A stretch of 64,000 nucleotides of DNA from CALKJU01 sp035326425 (GTDB taxonomy: Bacteria > Pseudomonadota > Alphaproteobacteria > Geminicoccales > Geminicoccaceae). Where the stretch lies: assembly GCA_035326425.1 (NCBI GenBank), contig DAOLFG010000004.1:76581-140580 (forward strand). The letters are read 5' to 3'. A model generated the notes under the pieces. That model was not told the origin of the DNA and made no database searches. It saw only the letters and a list, made by a program, of their open reading frames with translations. Below, in pieces: positions 17,045-27,875 of the stretch (the first letter of the stretch is position 1; each line of letters opens with the position of its first letter). A program made the position numbers and the translations under genes.

Positions 17045-18180
17045 AGGCGCCCGACCACCCGGTCCCGTCGGGCGACCGCCGGATGGCGCGCTCGCTGATG
17101 GCGCTGCTGGAGCGGCTTGGGCACGAGGTCCGCCTCGTCAGCCGGCTGCGCAGCTACGACCGCGACGGCGACGCGCTGCGCCAGATGCGGCTGCGCACGC
17201 TCGCCACCCGCATGGCCGACCGGCTCGCGCGCCGCCTGCACCGCGACGGCGCCCCCGACCTCTGGATCACCTATCACTGCTACCACAAGGCGCCCGACTG
17301 GCTGGGCCCGGTGGCGACGCGCCAGCTCGGCATTCCCTACCTGATCGTCGAGCCATCGCTCGCCGGCAAGCAGGCCGACGGGCCGTGGGCCGTCGGCCAT
17401 GCCGGCACCCGCCTCGCTCTCGCGCAGGCCGACCTGCTGCTGGCGATGACCGGCGACGATCTCGACGGCCTCGGCACGGCGACCGGCCCGCCGGCCAAGA
17501 TGCGGCTGTTCCCGCCCTTTCTCGACGCCACGCCGTTCGCGGCCGCGGCGCGGTGCCGGGCGGAGCATCGCGCCCGCCTGGCCGCCGAGCATGGCCTCGA
17601 CCCGGAGCGCCCCTGGCTGCTGTCCGTCGCGATGATGCGCTCCGACGTGAAGCGGGACTCCTACCTCGCCCTCGCCGATGCGCTCGGGCGGCTGCGGGAG
17701 CTGCCCTGGCAGCTCGTCTGCGTCGGCGACGGCCCGGCTCGCGCCGAGGTCGAGGCGAGGATGGCCGGGCTCGGGAGCGATCGCGTGCGTTGCGTCGGCG
17801 CCCGGCCGGAGGCCCAGCTCCCGGCCTTCTATGTCGCCGCCGACCTGATGGTCTGGCCGGCCTTTCGCGAAGCCTACGGCCTGGCCCTGCTGGAGGCCCA
17901 GGCGGCGGGCCTGCCGGTGGTCGCCTGTCGCGAGGGTGGCGTGGCCGACGTCGTCGCCGACGGCGAGACCGGGCTCCTGGTCGCCGATCGCGACCTCGCC
18001 GCCTTCGCCGACGCGATCGCCGGACTGCTCCGCGATCCGCAGCGCCGCGGCGGGCTCGCGCGCGCCGCCCGGGTCCGCGTCGCCGCGCGGCACGATCTGC
18101 CGGCCGCCGCCCGCCGCCTCGAGCTGGCCCTGGCCGATGCCGTCCGCATCAACCGCCAGCGCCTGCGCAGGGCCGCGTGA
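17017..18180 (+). CDS. GT4 family glycosyltransferase
   Basis: A 387-residue GT-B enzyme. The N-terminus MRIAFYAPLKAPDHPVPSGDRR is typical, and the C-terminal domain contains LLSVAMMRSDVKRDSYLALADAL and AFREAYGLALLEAQAAGLPVVACREGGVADVV. The latter carries the two glutamates of the GT4 donor site. It overlaps the preceding GT4 gene by 28 bases and its TGA overlaps the ATG of the phosphatase gene, so the operon is translationally coupled. Known relatives act on nucleotide-sugar donors in exopolysaccharide or lipid glycosylation. Confidence 0.78.
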   Translation: MRIAFYAPLKAPDHPVPSGDRRMARSLMALLERLGHEVRLVSRLRSYDRDGDALRQMRLRTLATRMADRLARRLHRDGAPDLWITYHCYHKAPDWLGPVATRQLGIPYLIVEPSLAGKQADGPWAVGHAGTRLALAQADLLLAMTGDDLDGLGTATGPPAKMRLFPPFLDATPFAAAARCRAEHRARLAAEHGLDPERPWLLSVAMMRSDVKRDSYLALADALGRLRELPWQLVCVGDGPARAEVEARMAGLGSDRVRCVGARPEAQLPAFYVAADLMVWPAFREAYGLALLEAQAAGLPVVACREGGVADVVADGETGLLVADRDLAAFADAIAGLLRDPQRRGGLARAARVRVAARHDLPAAARRLELALADAVRINRQRLRRAA

Positions 18181-18767
18181 TGCGCGCGCTGTTCATCCGC
18201 CACGGCCTCACGCGCTGGAACGAGGAGGGCCGCATCCAGGGCCAGACCGACGTGCCCCTGAGCCCGGCCGGCCGCGAGCAGGTGGCGGCATGGCGGCTGC
18301 CGCCGGACCTCGCGGCCGCCCGCTCCTATGTCAGCCCGCTCGGCCGCGCCCGCGAGACGGCCCGGATCCTGGGGCTCGACCGGCCGGCCGTCGACGACCG
18401 GCTGCGCGAGATGGCCTGGGGTGCTTACGAGGGCGAGATGCTGGTCGAGCTGCGCCGTCGCCACCGCACGGCCTTCGCCGACATCGAATCGCGCGGCCTC
18501 GACCTGCGGGCACCCGGCGGCGAGTCGCCGCGCGAGGTCTCGGCGCGGCTCGCCGGCTTCCTCGCCGAGGCGGCGGTCGGCGCCGGCGACCTCGTGATCG
18601 TGGCTCACAAGGGCATCCTGCGCGCCTCGATCGTGCTGGCCTTCGGCTGGGACATGCTGGGCGAGCCGCCTGTCGCGATCCGGGACGACCGGGCCCTGCT
18701 GCACCGGCTCGATCCGGCCGGCCGCCTGCGCTTCGAGCACGTCGTGCCGTTGCGGGACGGCGCCTAG
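18180..18767 (+). CDS. Histidine phosphatase family protein
   Basis: A 195-residue protein of the phosphoglycerate-mutase-like superfamily. The catalytic RHG motif is in LFIRHGLTRWNEEGRIQG near residues 5-22, and the second conserved part is in SPLGRARETARIL. A catalytic acid is likely in REMAWGAYEG, and the C-terminal histidine lies in VIVAHKGILRA. Members remove phosphate from small molecules such as sugar phosphates. The ATG overlaps the previous stop (TGATG) and the next gene follows its TAG directly. A role for a phosphatase between glycosyltransferases is inferred only from this tight coupling. Confidence 0.78.
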   Translation: MRALFIRHGLTRWNEEGRIQGQTDVPLSPAGREQVAAWRLPPDLAAARSYVSPLGRARETARILGLDRPAVDDRLREMAWGAYEGEMLVELRRRHRTAFADIESRGLDLRAPGGESPREVSARLAGFLAEAAVGAGDLVIVAHKGILRASIVLAFGWDMLGEPPVAIRDDRALLHRLDPAGRLRFEHVVPLRDGA

Positions 18768-19910
18768 ATGGCGGCGGCGCTCGTCTGGGTGCAGCATCTG
18801 CTGGGCAGTGGCCACCTGCGCCGCGCCCTCTCGCTCGCCGAGGCGCTCGCCGCCAACGGCCTTCGCACGACCGTCGCGTCCGGTGGCGCGCCGATGCCCT
18901 GGCCGGTGCCGGCCGGGGTCGAGATCGTCCAGCTGCCCGCCGCCCGCGCCGCCGACAACCGGATCGCCTCGCTGGTCGACGCCTCCGGCAATCCGCCGGA
19001 CGACGGATTCTGGCAGGCCCGCGGACGCGTGCTGCGCGAGCTGGTCGACCATGTCTGCCCGGCCGTGATCGTCACCGAGATGTACCCCTTCGGCCGCCGT
19101 GCCTTCCGTCACGAGGTCATCGCGCTGCTCGACCACGCCGCCGCCGTTTCGGCTCCCCTGGTCGTGTCGTCGGTGCGCGACGTGCTGGTCGACAAGGTCC
19201 GGGCGGACCGCTGGCAGGAGATGCGCGACGTCGCCGTCGCCCGCTGCGACCTCGTGCTGGTCCACGGCGACGAGCGGCTGTTTCCGTTCGAGCGGACCTT
19301 TCCGCACGCCGCCGCCATCGCCGACCGGACGGTGCATACCGGCTTCATCCTCGCCGCCGTCCCGAACCCCGCCGATGCCGGGCGGTGCTGCGTCGTCGTC
19401 TCCGCCGGCGGCGGGGCGGTCGGCCGCGGCCTGATCGAGGCGGCGCTGGCCGCCCGGCCCCTGACCGTCCTGTCCGACCGGCCCTGGTGGCTGGTCGCCG
19501 GCGCCAACGTCCCGCAGGCGGATTGGGATGCCCTCGGCCGGGCCCTCCCGCCCGATGTCCGCCTCGTCCGCCATCGCGACGACCTGCCCGACCTGATCGC
19601 CGCCGCCGAGGTCTCGGTCTCGCAGGCCGGCTACAACACCGTGGTCGAGGGCTTGGCCGGCGGCGCCCGCATGGTGCTCGTGCCGTTCGATGCGCCGGGC
19701 CAGGACGAGCAGCGCCTGCGCGCCGGCCGCCTCGCCGAGCTCGGCCTCGCCGAGGTGCCGACGGGCGACCGGCTCGCACCCGCGACGCTCGCCGCCGCCG
19801 TCGACCGTGCCGTGGCGAAGCCGCGCCCGGACGCGTCGTCCTTCCGCTTCGACGGTGCCGCCCGCTCGGCCGAGTCGATCCTCGCCGGGCTGAGGCGGCG
19901 TGCCGCCTGA
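18768..19910 (+). CDS. GT28-like glycosyltransferase (COG4671 type), second copy
   Basis: A 380-residue GT-B enzyme paralogous to the product of the gene at 14543. It starts ALVWVQHLLGSGHLRRALSLAEAL, with the same GHLRR motif, and has VSQAGYNTVVEGLAGGARMVLVPFD in the donor-binding half, matching GYNTFCEILSFGKPALIVP of the other copy. ATG directly follows the previous stop, and its end overlaps the deacetylase gene by 11 bases. Two copies in one operon suggest two related sugar transfers in one glycan. Confidence 0.7.
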   Translation: MAAALVWVQHLLGSGHLRRALSLAEALAANGLRTTVASGGAPMPWPVPAGVEIVQLPAARAADNRIASLVDASGNPPDDGFWQARGRVLRELVDHVCPAVIVTEMYPFGRRAFRHEVIALLDHAAAVSAPLVVSSVRDVLVDKVRADRWQEMRDVAVARCDLVLVHGDERLFPFERTFPHAAAIADRTVHTGFILAAVPNPADAGRCCVVVSAGGGAVGRGLIEAALAARPLTVLSDRPWWLVAGANVPQADWDALGRALPPDVRLVRHRDDLPDLIAAAEVSVSQAGYNTVVEGLAGGARMVLVPFDAPGQDEQRLRAGRLAELGLAEVPTGDRLAPATLAAAVDRAVAKPRPDASSFRFDGAARSAESILAGLRRRAA

Positions 19911-20610
19911 CCTCGAAGCCCTGCTGGCCGGACGTGACACCCCCGTCCGCCTGTGGTGGCGCGACGACGATGCCGGCCGCGACCATCCCCGGCTGGCGCG
20001 CCTGCTGGAGATCGCCGAGCGCCATGGCGCCCCGCTGGCGCTGGCCGTCGTGCCGAGCTGGCTGGAGCCGGCCGCGCGGGCGCGGATAGCCCGGTGCCCC
20101 GCAGCCACGGTGCTCCAGCACGGCATCGCGCACCGCGATCACGCGGCACCCGGCGAGCGGAAGATCGAGCTCGGCGGCATCGCCCTTCCCGACAGGCTCG
20201 CCGGCCCGGTCGTCGAGGGCCGCGAGCGCTTGGCCGTCGGCTTCGGCGCGCGCTTCCGCGAGGTGATGGTGCCGCCCTGGAACCGGATCGCCCCGGCCTT
20301 CCTCGAGCGTCTGCCCGCCTGGGGCTTCGCGGGCTTCTCCGGCTGGGCCGACGGCGGCCCTGCTGCGCCCGAGGGGATCTCGCGGGTCGACACCCACCTC
20401 GACCTGGTCTCGTGGCGGCCCGTCCGGCGCTGCCTCGGCCTCGACGAGATCGTGGCCCGCCTCGCCGGCCTGCTCCAGCGGGGTGCCCGCGAGCCTCTGG
20501 GCCTGCTCAGCCATCACCTCGTGATCGACGAGGCCGGCTTCGAGACGCTCGACCGCCTGATCGGGCTGGTGCAAGATCATCCCAAGCTGTGCATCGAGCG
20601 CGTCTTTTGA
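19900..20610 (+). CDS. Polysaccharide deacetylase-like protein
   Basis: A 236-residue NodB-homology-like protein. LWWRDDDAGRDHPRLARLL gives the metal-binding Asp cluster (motif 1), and LQHGIAHRDHA gives the HxxxH-type motif 2. VMVPPWNRIAP resembles motif 3 and LLSHHLVID the final histidine motif. No signal peptide is seen, so it may act in the cytoplasm on a lipid- or nucleotide-linked sugar. The start is the GTG at 19900, overlapping the glycosyltransferase gene by 11 bases. It ends the second glycan operon. Confidence 0.68.
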   Translation: MPPDLEALLAGRDTPVRLWWRDDDAGRDHPRLARLLEIAERHGAPLALAVVPSWLEPAARARIARCPAATVLQHGIAHRDHAAPGERKIELGGIALPDRLAGPVVEGRERLAVGFGARFREVMVPPWNRIAPAFLERLPAWGFAGFSGWADGGPAAPEGISRVDTHLDLVSWRPVRRCLGLDEIVARLAGLLQRGAREPLGLLSHHLVIDEAGFETLDRLIGLVQDHPKLCIERVF

Positions 20611-20630
20611 GCCCTTTTCCGGGAAACCGC

Positions 20631-22484
<1,854 letters not shown>

Positions 22485-22485
22485 C

Positions 22486-24330
22486 ATGCCCGCCATGTAC
22501 CGACAGATCCGTCGCCTCGCCGCCCTGCTGGCCATGGCCGCCGGCGGCCTCGCCGCGACGGCCGCATCCGCCGGGCTGCCGGAGCAGCCGCTGGTGGTCA
22601 CGACCATCCCCGAGCTCGGCACGCCCGGCGGCGAGCTGCGCACCCTCATCGGCCGCGCCCGCGACACCCGTCTGCTGCACGTCTACGGCTATGCGCGCCT
22701 CGTCACCTACAATCTCGACCTGCAGCTGGTGCCCGACATCCTCCTCGACTACGAGGTCGAGGCCGGCCGCAGCTTCACCTTCCACCTGCGCAAGGGGCAT
22801 GCCTGGTCGGACGGCCGGCCCTTCACCACCGAGGACTTCCGCTTCTGGTGGGAGGACGTGGCGCAGGAGCCGGCGATCATGCCCTCGGGCCCGCCGATCC
22901 AGCTCATCGTCGACGGCGAGCTGCCGAAGGTCGAGATCCTGGACGAGACCACGATCCGCTACTCGTGGTCGAAGCCCAACCCGTTCTTCCTGCCCTCGCT
23001 CGGCGGCGCGGCGCCGATCACGCTGGCGCTGCCGGCGCACTACCTCAGGCAGTTCCACAGGAAATACGCCGACCCCGCCAGGCTCGAGGAGGCTGTCAAG
23101 GCCAGCAAGTCGCGCGACTGGGCGCAGCTGTTCGGCAGGCGCGAGCGTTCCACCGAGTTCGACAATCCGGAAATGCCGACGCTGGCGCCGTGGAACATCG
23201 CCACCGCACCGCCGGCCGATCGCTTCATCGCGGTGCGCAATCCGTATTTCCACCGCGTCGACACCAAGGGCCAGCAGCTGCCCTATGTCGACAGGCTGAT
23301 CCTCGAGGTGATCGACACCAAGCTCGTGCCGATCAAGACCGGCTCGGGCGACACCGACCTGCAGTCGCGCGGCCTGTTCTTCAAGGACTACACTTTCCTG
23401 CGCGAGAGCGAGCCGCGCAGCGGGCTGAAGACGCTGCTGTGGCGCGAGGCGCGAGGTGCCCATCTGGCGCTCTACCCGAACCTGAACGCCGCCGACCCGG
23501 CCTGGCAGAGGTTGTTCCGCGACCTGCGCTTCCGCCAGGCCCTGGCGCTGGCGGTCGACCGCGATTCGATCAACCACTTCCTCTATTTCGGCCTCGCCAC
23601 GCCGGCCAACAACACCATCACTCCCGACAGCCCGCTCTATACCGATGCGGTCGGCGGGGCCTGCATGGGCTTCGATATCGACAGGGCCAATGCGCTGCTC
23701 GACGAGATCGGCCTGCCCCGGGGCGGCAACGGCGTCCGCAGGCTGCCCGACGGCCGGCCGCTCGAGCTCGTCGTCGAGACCTCGGGCGAGGACACCGAGC
23801 AGAGCGACGTGCTCGAGCTGCTGCGCGATTCCTTTGCCGAGATCGGCTTTCGCATCCACACCAAGCCCTCGGACCGGGAGGTGCTGCGCAACCGGCTGTT
23901 CTCGGGCGAGACGCTGATGACGATCTGGTACGGCTGGGACAATGGCGTGCCGAGCGCCGACATGCCGCCCGGCACCTTTGCGCCCACCAGCCAGTTCGAC
24001 CAGCTGATGTGGCCCAAATGGGGCCAGCATTTCGAGACCAAGGGGCAGTCCGGCGAGGCCCCCGCGCTGCCGGAGGCCACGAAGCTCCTGGAGGAATATC
24101 GCGACTGGGGACGCTCCGAGACCACCGCCCAGCGCGAGGAGATCTGGCATCGGATGCTCGAGCTGTTCGCCAGCCAGTGCTACACGATCAGCCTGGTCGG
24201 CAACGTCATGCAGCCGCTGGCCATCCGCGCCAACCTGCGCAACGTGCCGCCGGAAGCGGTCTACAACTGGGAGCCGCACGGCCAGATCGGCATCTACCAG
24301 CCCGACACCTGGTGGCTGGAGAAGCCGTAG
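22486..24330 (+). CDS. Peptide-type ABC transporter, periplasmic binding protein (SBP_bac_5)
   Basis: A 614-residue binding protein. The N-terminal signal peptide MYRQIRRLAALLAMAAGGLA ends near ATAASAG. RSFTFHLRKGHAWSDGRPFT and VGGACMGFDIDRANALLDEIG are hallmarks of the DppA/OppA family, and the length fits the large YejA-like branch. The ATG lies one base after the ATPase stop; a second ATG nine bases in is also possible. YejA-like proteins bind oligopeptides or related natural products, but the ligand here is unknown. It is convergent with the methyltransferase gene. Confidence 0.82.
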   Translation: MPAMYRQIRRLAALLAMAAGGLAATAASAGLPEQPLVVTTIPELGTPGGELRTLIGRARDTRLLHVYGYARLVTYNLDLQLVPDILLDYEVEAGRSFTFHLRKGHAWSDGRPFTTEDFRFWWEDVAQEPAIMPSGPPIQLIVDGELPKVEILDETTIRYSWSKPNPFFLPSLGGAAPITLALPAHYLRQFHRKYADPARLEEAVKASKSRDWAQLFGRRERSTEFDNPEMPTLAPWNIATAPPADRFIAVRNPYFHRVDTKGQQLPYVDRLILEVIDTKLVPIKTGSGDTDLQSRGLFFKDYTFLRESEPRSGLKTLLWREARGAHLALYPNLNAADPAWQRLFRDLRFRQALALAVDRDSINHFLYFGLATPANNTITPDSPLYTDAVGGACMGFDIDRANALLDEIGLPRGGNGVRRLPDGRPLELVVETSGEDTEQSDVLELLRDSFAEIGFRIHTKPSDREVLRNRLFSGETLMTIWYGWDNGVPSADMPPGTFAPTSQFDQLMWPKWGQHFETKGQSGEAPALPEATKLLEEYRDWGRSETTAQREEIWHRMLELFASQCYTISLVGNVMQPLAIRANLRNVPPEAVYNWEPHGQIGIYQPDTWWLEKP

Positions 24331-24340
24331 CCCCCGCGCC

Positions 24341-25174
24341 TCAGCGGATCTTGACCAGCCACAGGCTGCTCTCGCGCGCGCCTTCGGCCAGCGGCAGGCC
24401 GGAGAGCCCGGCTTCGTCCAGCCATGCGGGCCGCCTCGTCGCCACCCAGTGGCTGGCGAACAGGATGTCGTAGCCGCCGCCCTGCAGCAGGCAGGCCACC
24501 GGCAGCTGCTCGCCATAGCCACGCCACGACCAGTCCGCCGGATAGGCGTCCGGCAGGAAGATGTCGTGGACGTGCAGCACGATGCCCGCCGGCAGCCCCG
24601 GCAGCACGTCGCCCAGCAGACGGTCGACGTCGGTGCCCGGCATGGCGACGTGGCTGGAGTCGACGAACAGCACGTCGCCGGCCGCGAGCCCGGCCAAGGC
24701 CTGCGGCCCGGCCTCGGCCAGGACCATCGGCAGGTGGCGGACCGGCAGGCCGGCCAGCTTCGCCCGCGGCGACGGGTCGATGCAGGTGATCTCGCAATCG
24801 AGCCCGCCGTCGGCGATGGCGCGAGCCATGAACCGGGTCGAATGGCCCGATCCGATCTCGACGATCCGGTGCGGCCTCAGCCGGCGGACGAGGGCATAGG
24901 CCGCGGCGCCGTCGAGCCGCGGGAACCAGTCCTGGTCGAACCGGGGCGTCGGCGGCGCCCCGCCGAACAGGGCGAGCTGGCGCCGGAAGCCTGCGAGAAC
25001 GTCGACCAGCTCGCGCATGCGCGGCTCGGCCGCCGCGAACAGCGGCTCGAGGCCGGGATAGCCCGCCGGCTCCACCGATGCCGCGTAGCGGTAGGGAATG
25101 AAGAATCCCTGCCGCCGCCGGCCCAGCAACGTGTGCAGCGCCATCGCCAGCACCCGGGCGCGCGGATGGGACAT
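24341..25174 (-). CDS. Class I SAM-dependent methyltransferase
   Basis: A 277-residue protein with the Methyltransf_24-type core: HRIVEIGSGHSTRFMARAI is the SAM-binding motif I, ITCIDPSPRAKL follows it, and VLFVDSSHVAMPGTDVDRLL matches the acidic post-motif region. The C-terminal IVLHVHDIFLPDAYPADW carries the H-D-I-F signature common in this group, which includes O-methyltransferases of glycans and small molecules. It ends ten bases from the convergent binding-protein gene and sits about 18 bases downstream of the MBL-fold gene. Substrate unknown; a glycan is plausible from the neighbourhood. Confidence 0.72.
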   Translation of the reverse strand: MSHPRARVLAMALHTLLGRRRQGFFIPYRYAASVEPAGYPGLEPLFAAAEPRMRELVDVLAGFRRQLALFGGAPPTPRFDQDWFPRLDGAAAYALVRRLRPHRIVEIGSGHSTRFMARAIADGGLDCEITCIDPSPRAKLAGLPVRHLPMVLAEAGPQALAGLAAGDVLFVDSSHVAMPGTDVDRLLGDVLPGLPAGIVLHVHDIFLPDAYPADWSWRGYGEQLPVACLLQGGGYDILFASHWVATRRPAWLDEAGLSGLPLAEGARESSLWLVKIR

Positions 25175-25192
25175 GCCGGCAGTCCCGACCCC

Positions 25193-26032
25193 TCAGAGCT
25201 CGATCTGCATGCCTTCGCGGGCCACCAGCGAGCCGGGAAACGCCTCCTCCAGCTCGATCGCGATGCGGTCGAGCTGGTCGTCGTCATGGTCCGGATCGTG
25301 GTGGAACGCCATCAACCGGCGCGCGCCGGCGGCCCGGCACAGCCTTACGCCCTCCTGCCAGGTCGAATGTCCCCAGCCGCGATAGCGTGGATATTCGTCG
25401 TCGGTGTAGGTGGCGTCGTAGATCACGAGGTCGGCATCGGCGATCAGGTCCAGGATGGCGGCATCGAGCTCGCCGTCGCGGTGCTCGGTGTCGGTGACGT
25501 AGCAGGCGGCGCGGCCACCGAACTCCAGGCGGTAGCCGGTGGCACCCCCCGGATGGTTGAGGCTGGCCGTGCGCATCCTGATGCCGGCGTCCAACGACAA
25601 GGTCTCGCCGGCGTCGAAATCGTTGAAGGCGATGCACGAGTGCATGATGTCGAGCGGCACCGGAAAGAACGGCCGCTGCATCAGCGTATAGAGGACTTCC
25701 TGCAGGTTGCGCTGCTGCCGCTTGAGATGGCCGTTCCAGAACTCGAAGCGGTTCTTGCCGGTGTAGGCCGGCCGGAAGAACGGCAGGCCCTGGATGTGGT
25801 CGAGATGGGTATGGGTCAGCACGATGTGGCCGACGATGCGCTCGTCGCAGCGTGCGAGGCTGTTGCCGAGCACACGGAGCCCCGTACCGGCGTCGAAGAT
25901 GATCAGCTGGTCGCCGCAGCGCACCTCGACACAGGCAGTATTGCCGCCATACCGCACCGTGGCGCCGCCGGGACAGGGCACGGCACCCCTCACCCCCCAG
26001 AAGCGGATCTTGATGGCGGCAGCCTCATCCAT
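25193..26032 (-). CDS. MBL-fold metallohydrolase
   Basis: A 279-residue metallo-beta-lactamase-fold hydrolase. The metal motif HTHLDHIQGLPFF provides HxHxDH, and later ligands are seen in SLNHPGG, YVTDTEH and LMAFHHDPDHDD. The N-terminus MDEAAAIKIRFWGVRGAVPCPGG, with WGVRG, places it near cyclic-phosphodiesterase/RNase Z-like members that read second-messenger or phosphoester substrates. The ATG at 26032 is preferred over a TTG two codons upstream. No substrate can be assigned from the sequence. Confidence 0.75.
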   Translation of the reverse strand: MDEAAAIKIRFWGVRGAVPCPGGATVRYGGNTACVEVRCGDQLIIFDAGTGLRVLGNSLARCDERIVGHIVLTHTHLDHIQGLPFFRPAYTGKNRFEFWNGHLKRQQRNLQEVLYTLMQRPFFPVPLDIMHSCIAFNDFDAGETLSLDAGIRMRTASLNHPGGATGYRLEFGGRAACYVTDTEHRDGELDAAILDLIADADLVIYDATYTDDEYPRYRGWGHSTWQEGVRLCRAAGARRLMAFHHDPDHDDDQLDRIAIELEEAFPGSLVAREGMQIEL

Positions 26033-26121
26033 CGGCAAATCTCGACGCTACATCCACAAAGCCAATCAGGAAACGCTGCCGCCCGCAAGCGACCGGGGTG
26101 AGGGATACCACGCCAGAACCT

Positions 26122-26610
26122 TCAGATTCGATAATAGAGAAAATAGCGGCCGCCGGCGACCTCCGCCGGCAGCCCGGCCTCGCGCAGCCCGGCCGCCGGC
26201 AGGGGCTGGTCCGACACGATCACCGCCCCGGGGCGCAGCAGCGCCGGCAGCAGCAGCGCGATGCGTGCGGCGACCGAGCGGTTGCGCAAGGCGTCGCCGG
26301 TGCCGATGTCGCTGTGGACCAGCGCCGCCGGCCCCGGAAGCCGCGCCGGTGCCGCAGGCAGCGTGTCCTCGAGGTCGCCCAGGATCAGGTGCTCGGCGTC
26401 GGGCATGCACAGCGGATGCGCGTCGGGCTTGCGCTCGAAGACGAAGATCTCGCGGTCCGGCAGGCGCTCGCGCAGGTGATCGTAGGTCCGCCCGTTGCCC
26501 AGGCCCAGCTCCAGCACCGGCCCGGGCAGGTCCGCCACGAGCCCAGCCGCATGATCGAGGCAGGCGCGCTGCGCCTCCAGGCGGCGGATGAAGCTGTCCA
26601 GGCGGCTCAA
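26122..26610 (-). CDS. Small class I methyltransferase (Methyltransf_17-like)
   Basis: A 162-residue protein. With a TTG start at 26610 it begins SRLDSFIRRLEAQRACLDHA, the usual N-terminus of the Methyltransf_17 family, and a GGAG lies about ten bases upstream; a longer GTG-started frame adds 28 poorly conserved residues. GPVLELGLGNGRTYDHLRE is motif I, IFVFERK the acidic strand-2 end and LVHSDIGTGD the catalytic-face region. It lies about 100 bases downstream of the flagellar FliK-like gene on the same strand. Substrate unknown. Confidence 0.65.
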   Translation of the reverse strand: MSRLDSFIRRLEAQRACLDHAAGLVADLPGPVLELGLGNGRTYDHLRERLPDREIFVFERKPDAHPLCMPDAEHLILGDLEDTLPAAPARLPGPAALVHSDIGTGDALRNRSVAARIALLLPALLRPGAVIVSDQPLPAAGLREAGLPAEVAGGRYFLYYRI

Positions 26611-26708
26611 AGCGTCGCACGCTCCGCTGCTGTCCTCCCGCTTGTCGACGCTGCGGCCCCGAGCGTCAACACGCCGAATGCGCCGGGCTGCCACCGGCCG
26701 GCCGCCGG

Positions 26709-27875
26709 CTAGGCCACGACATCGTGGCCCGGCGAGCGGCCCGGCACGGCCAGCAGCCGCTCGACCAGCCGGCCGCGAAAGCCGGTGCCGACGGCCGCGA
26801 TCGAGGCCAGGGCCGCTCGGATCTCGTGCGCGGTATCCGCATCCGGCGGCCCGGCCGTCCGCACCGCCAAATCGATGCCGCCCTCGTCGAAGCCGAGATC
26901 GAGCTGCACGTCGCCGAGCTGGCTGAGCGACAGCGCCAGCAGCATGCGCCGACAGGTGCGATCCGCGCTTCCTGCGGCATCGCGTTCCCGGCCACGCGCC
27001 AGCAGCACGTCGGCGAGATCGTCACCCCACGACAGCCGCTCGGGGATCAGCACCCAGTCCAGATCGGCACCGACATCGGCGGCTGGTCGCAGCGCCTCGC
27101 CCGGACCCGGCGCCGGCCGCTCGCGGGCGCCGTGTGCCGCCGCCGGCTCGCCCGAACCCGCGTCCCTCGCCGAAAACCTCGCCAGCAACGCCGCGAGGCC
27201 GACCGCGGCGTCGCGCGCCGGCGGTCCACCCGCGTGGTCGGCGTGCCCCGCCGCCGGCTGCGACCCGGCGCTGTCCCCGACCAGCAGCAGCTTCAGCCTG
27301 CGGCCCGGGAGCAGGCCGGGCATCGCCGTCGACATCAGCAGCTCGCCCCCGGGCGTCGCCAGCCGGGCCGATCCATCGGCTGCAAGATCGACGATCTCGG
27401 CCTCGATCAGCCGGCTCTCTGTACCGGCCGGCACCATCCTCGCCGGCAACGCCGGGGCATCGGCATAGCCGAGGATCCGCGCCGCCAGGCCGTGGCCGTC
27501 CTGCGTCCGCCGCAGCTCGGCCGGCCAGGAGCCGCCTTGCGGCGTCACCAGCCGCGCCGGATGCGGCGTCGGCGGTTCCGCCGCCTCCTCGCCGCTCCAG
27601 ATCCGCACCTCGACGGTGCCGCCGATGCTGGGAAATCCGGCCGGCAGGACCATGCGCAGCCGCGATCCCGGCGGCACAGGCGCAAGCCCCTCGATGCCGA
27701 GCAGCCTGCCGCCCGCCTCCACCACCGTCAGATCGCCTTCGGGGCCTACGACCAGCGCCACCACGCCGCCGGCGACGAGGCGGGCCGCCGCCGGTCTCGA
27801 CACCGTCTCGCCCGCGACGGCCCGTCCCGCCGCCGGCGGCGGGGCGATGGCCGCCACCTGCCCCGGCTCAGGCAT
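26709..27875 (-). CDS. FliK/hook-length-control-like flagellar protein
   Basis: A 388-residue protein rich in Ala, Pro and Gly. The middle has OB-like beta stretches (RLIEAEIVDLAADGSARLATPGG, LLPGRRLKLLLVG). The C-terminal domain SLSQLGDVQLDLGFDEGGIDLAVR resembles the Flg_hook core of FliK, L-x-P-x-x-L-G-x-V-x-x, though it lacks the usual proline. It overlaps flhF by eight bases and ends the fliF-to-flhF operon. The canonical FliK is encoded separately at 38765-40168, so this is a paralogue or a distinct flagellar factor. No secretion signal is evident. Confidence 0.5.
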   Translation of the reverse strand: MPEPGQVAAIAPPPAAGRAVAGETVSRPAAARLVAGGVVALVVGPEGDLTVVEAGGRLLGIEGLAPVPPGSRLRMVLPAGFPSIGGTVEVRIWSGEEAAEPPTPHPARLVTPQGGSWPAELRRTQDGHGLAARILGYADAPALPARMVPAGTESRLIEAEIVDLAADGSARLATPGGELLMSTAMPGLLPGRRLKLLLVGDSAGSQPAAGHADHAGGPPARDAAVGLAALLARFSARDAGSGEPAAAHGARERPAPGPGEALRPAADVGADLDWVLIPERLSWGDDLADVLLARGRERDAAGSADRTCRRMLLALSLSQLGDVQLDLGFDEGGIDLAVRTAGPPDADTAHEIRAALASIAAVGTGFRGRLVERLLAVPGRSPGHDVVA

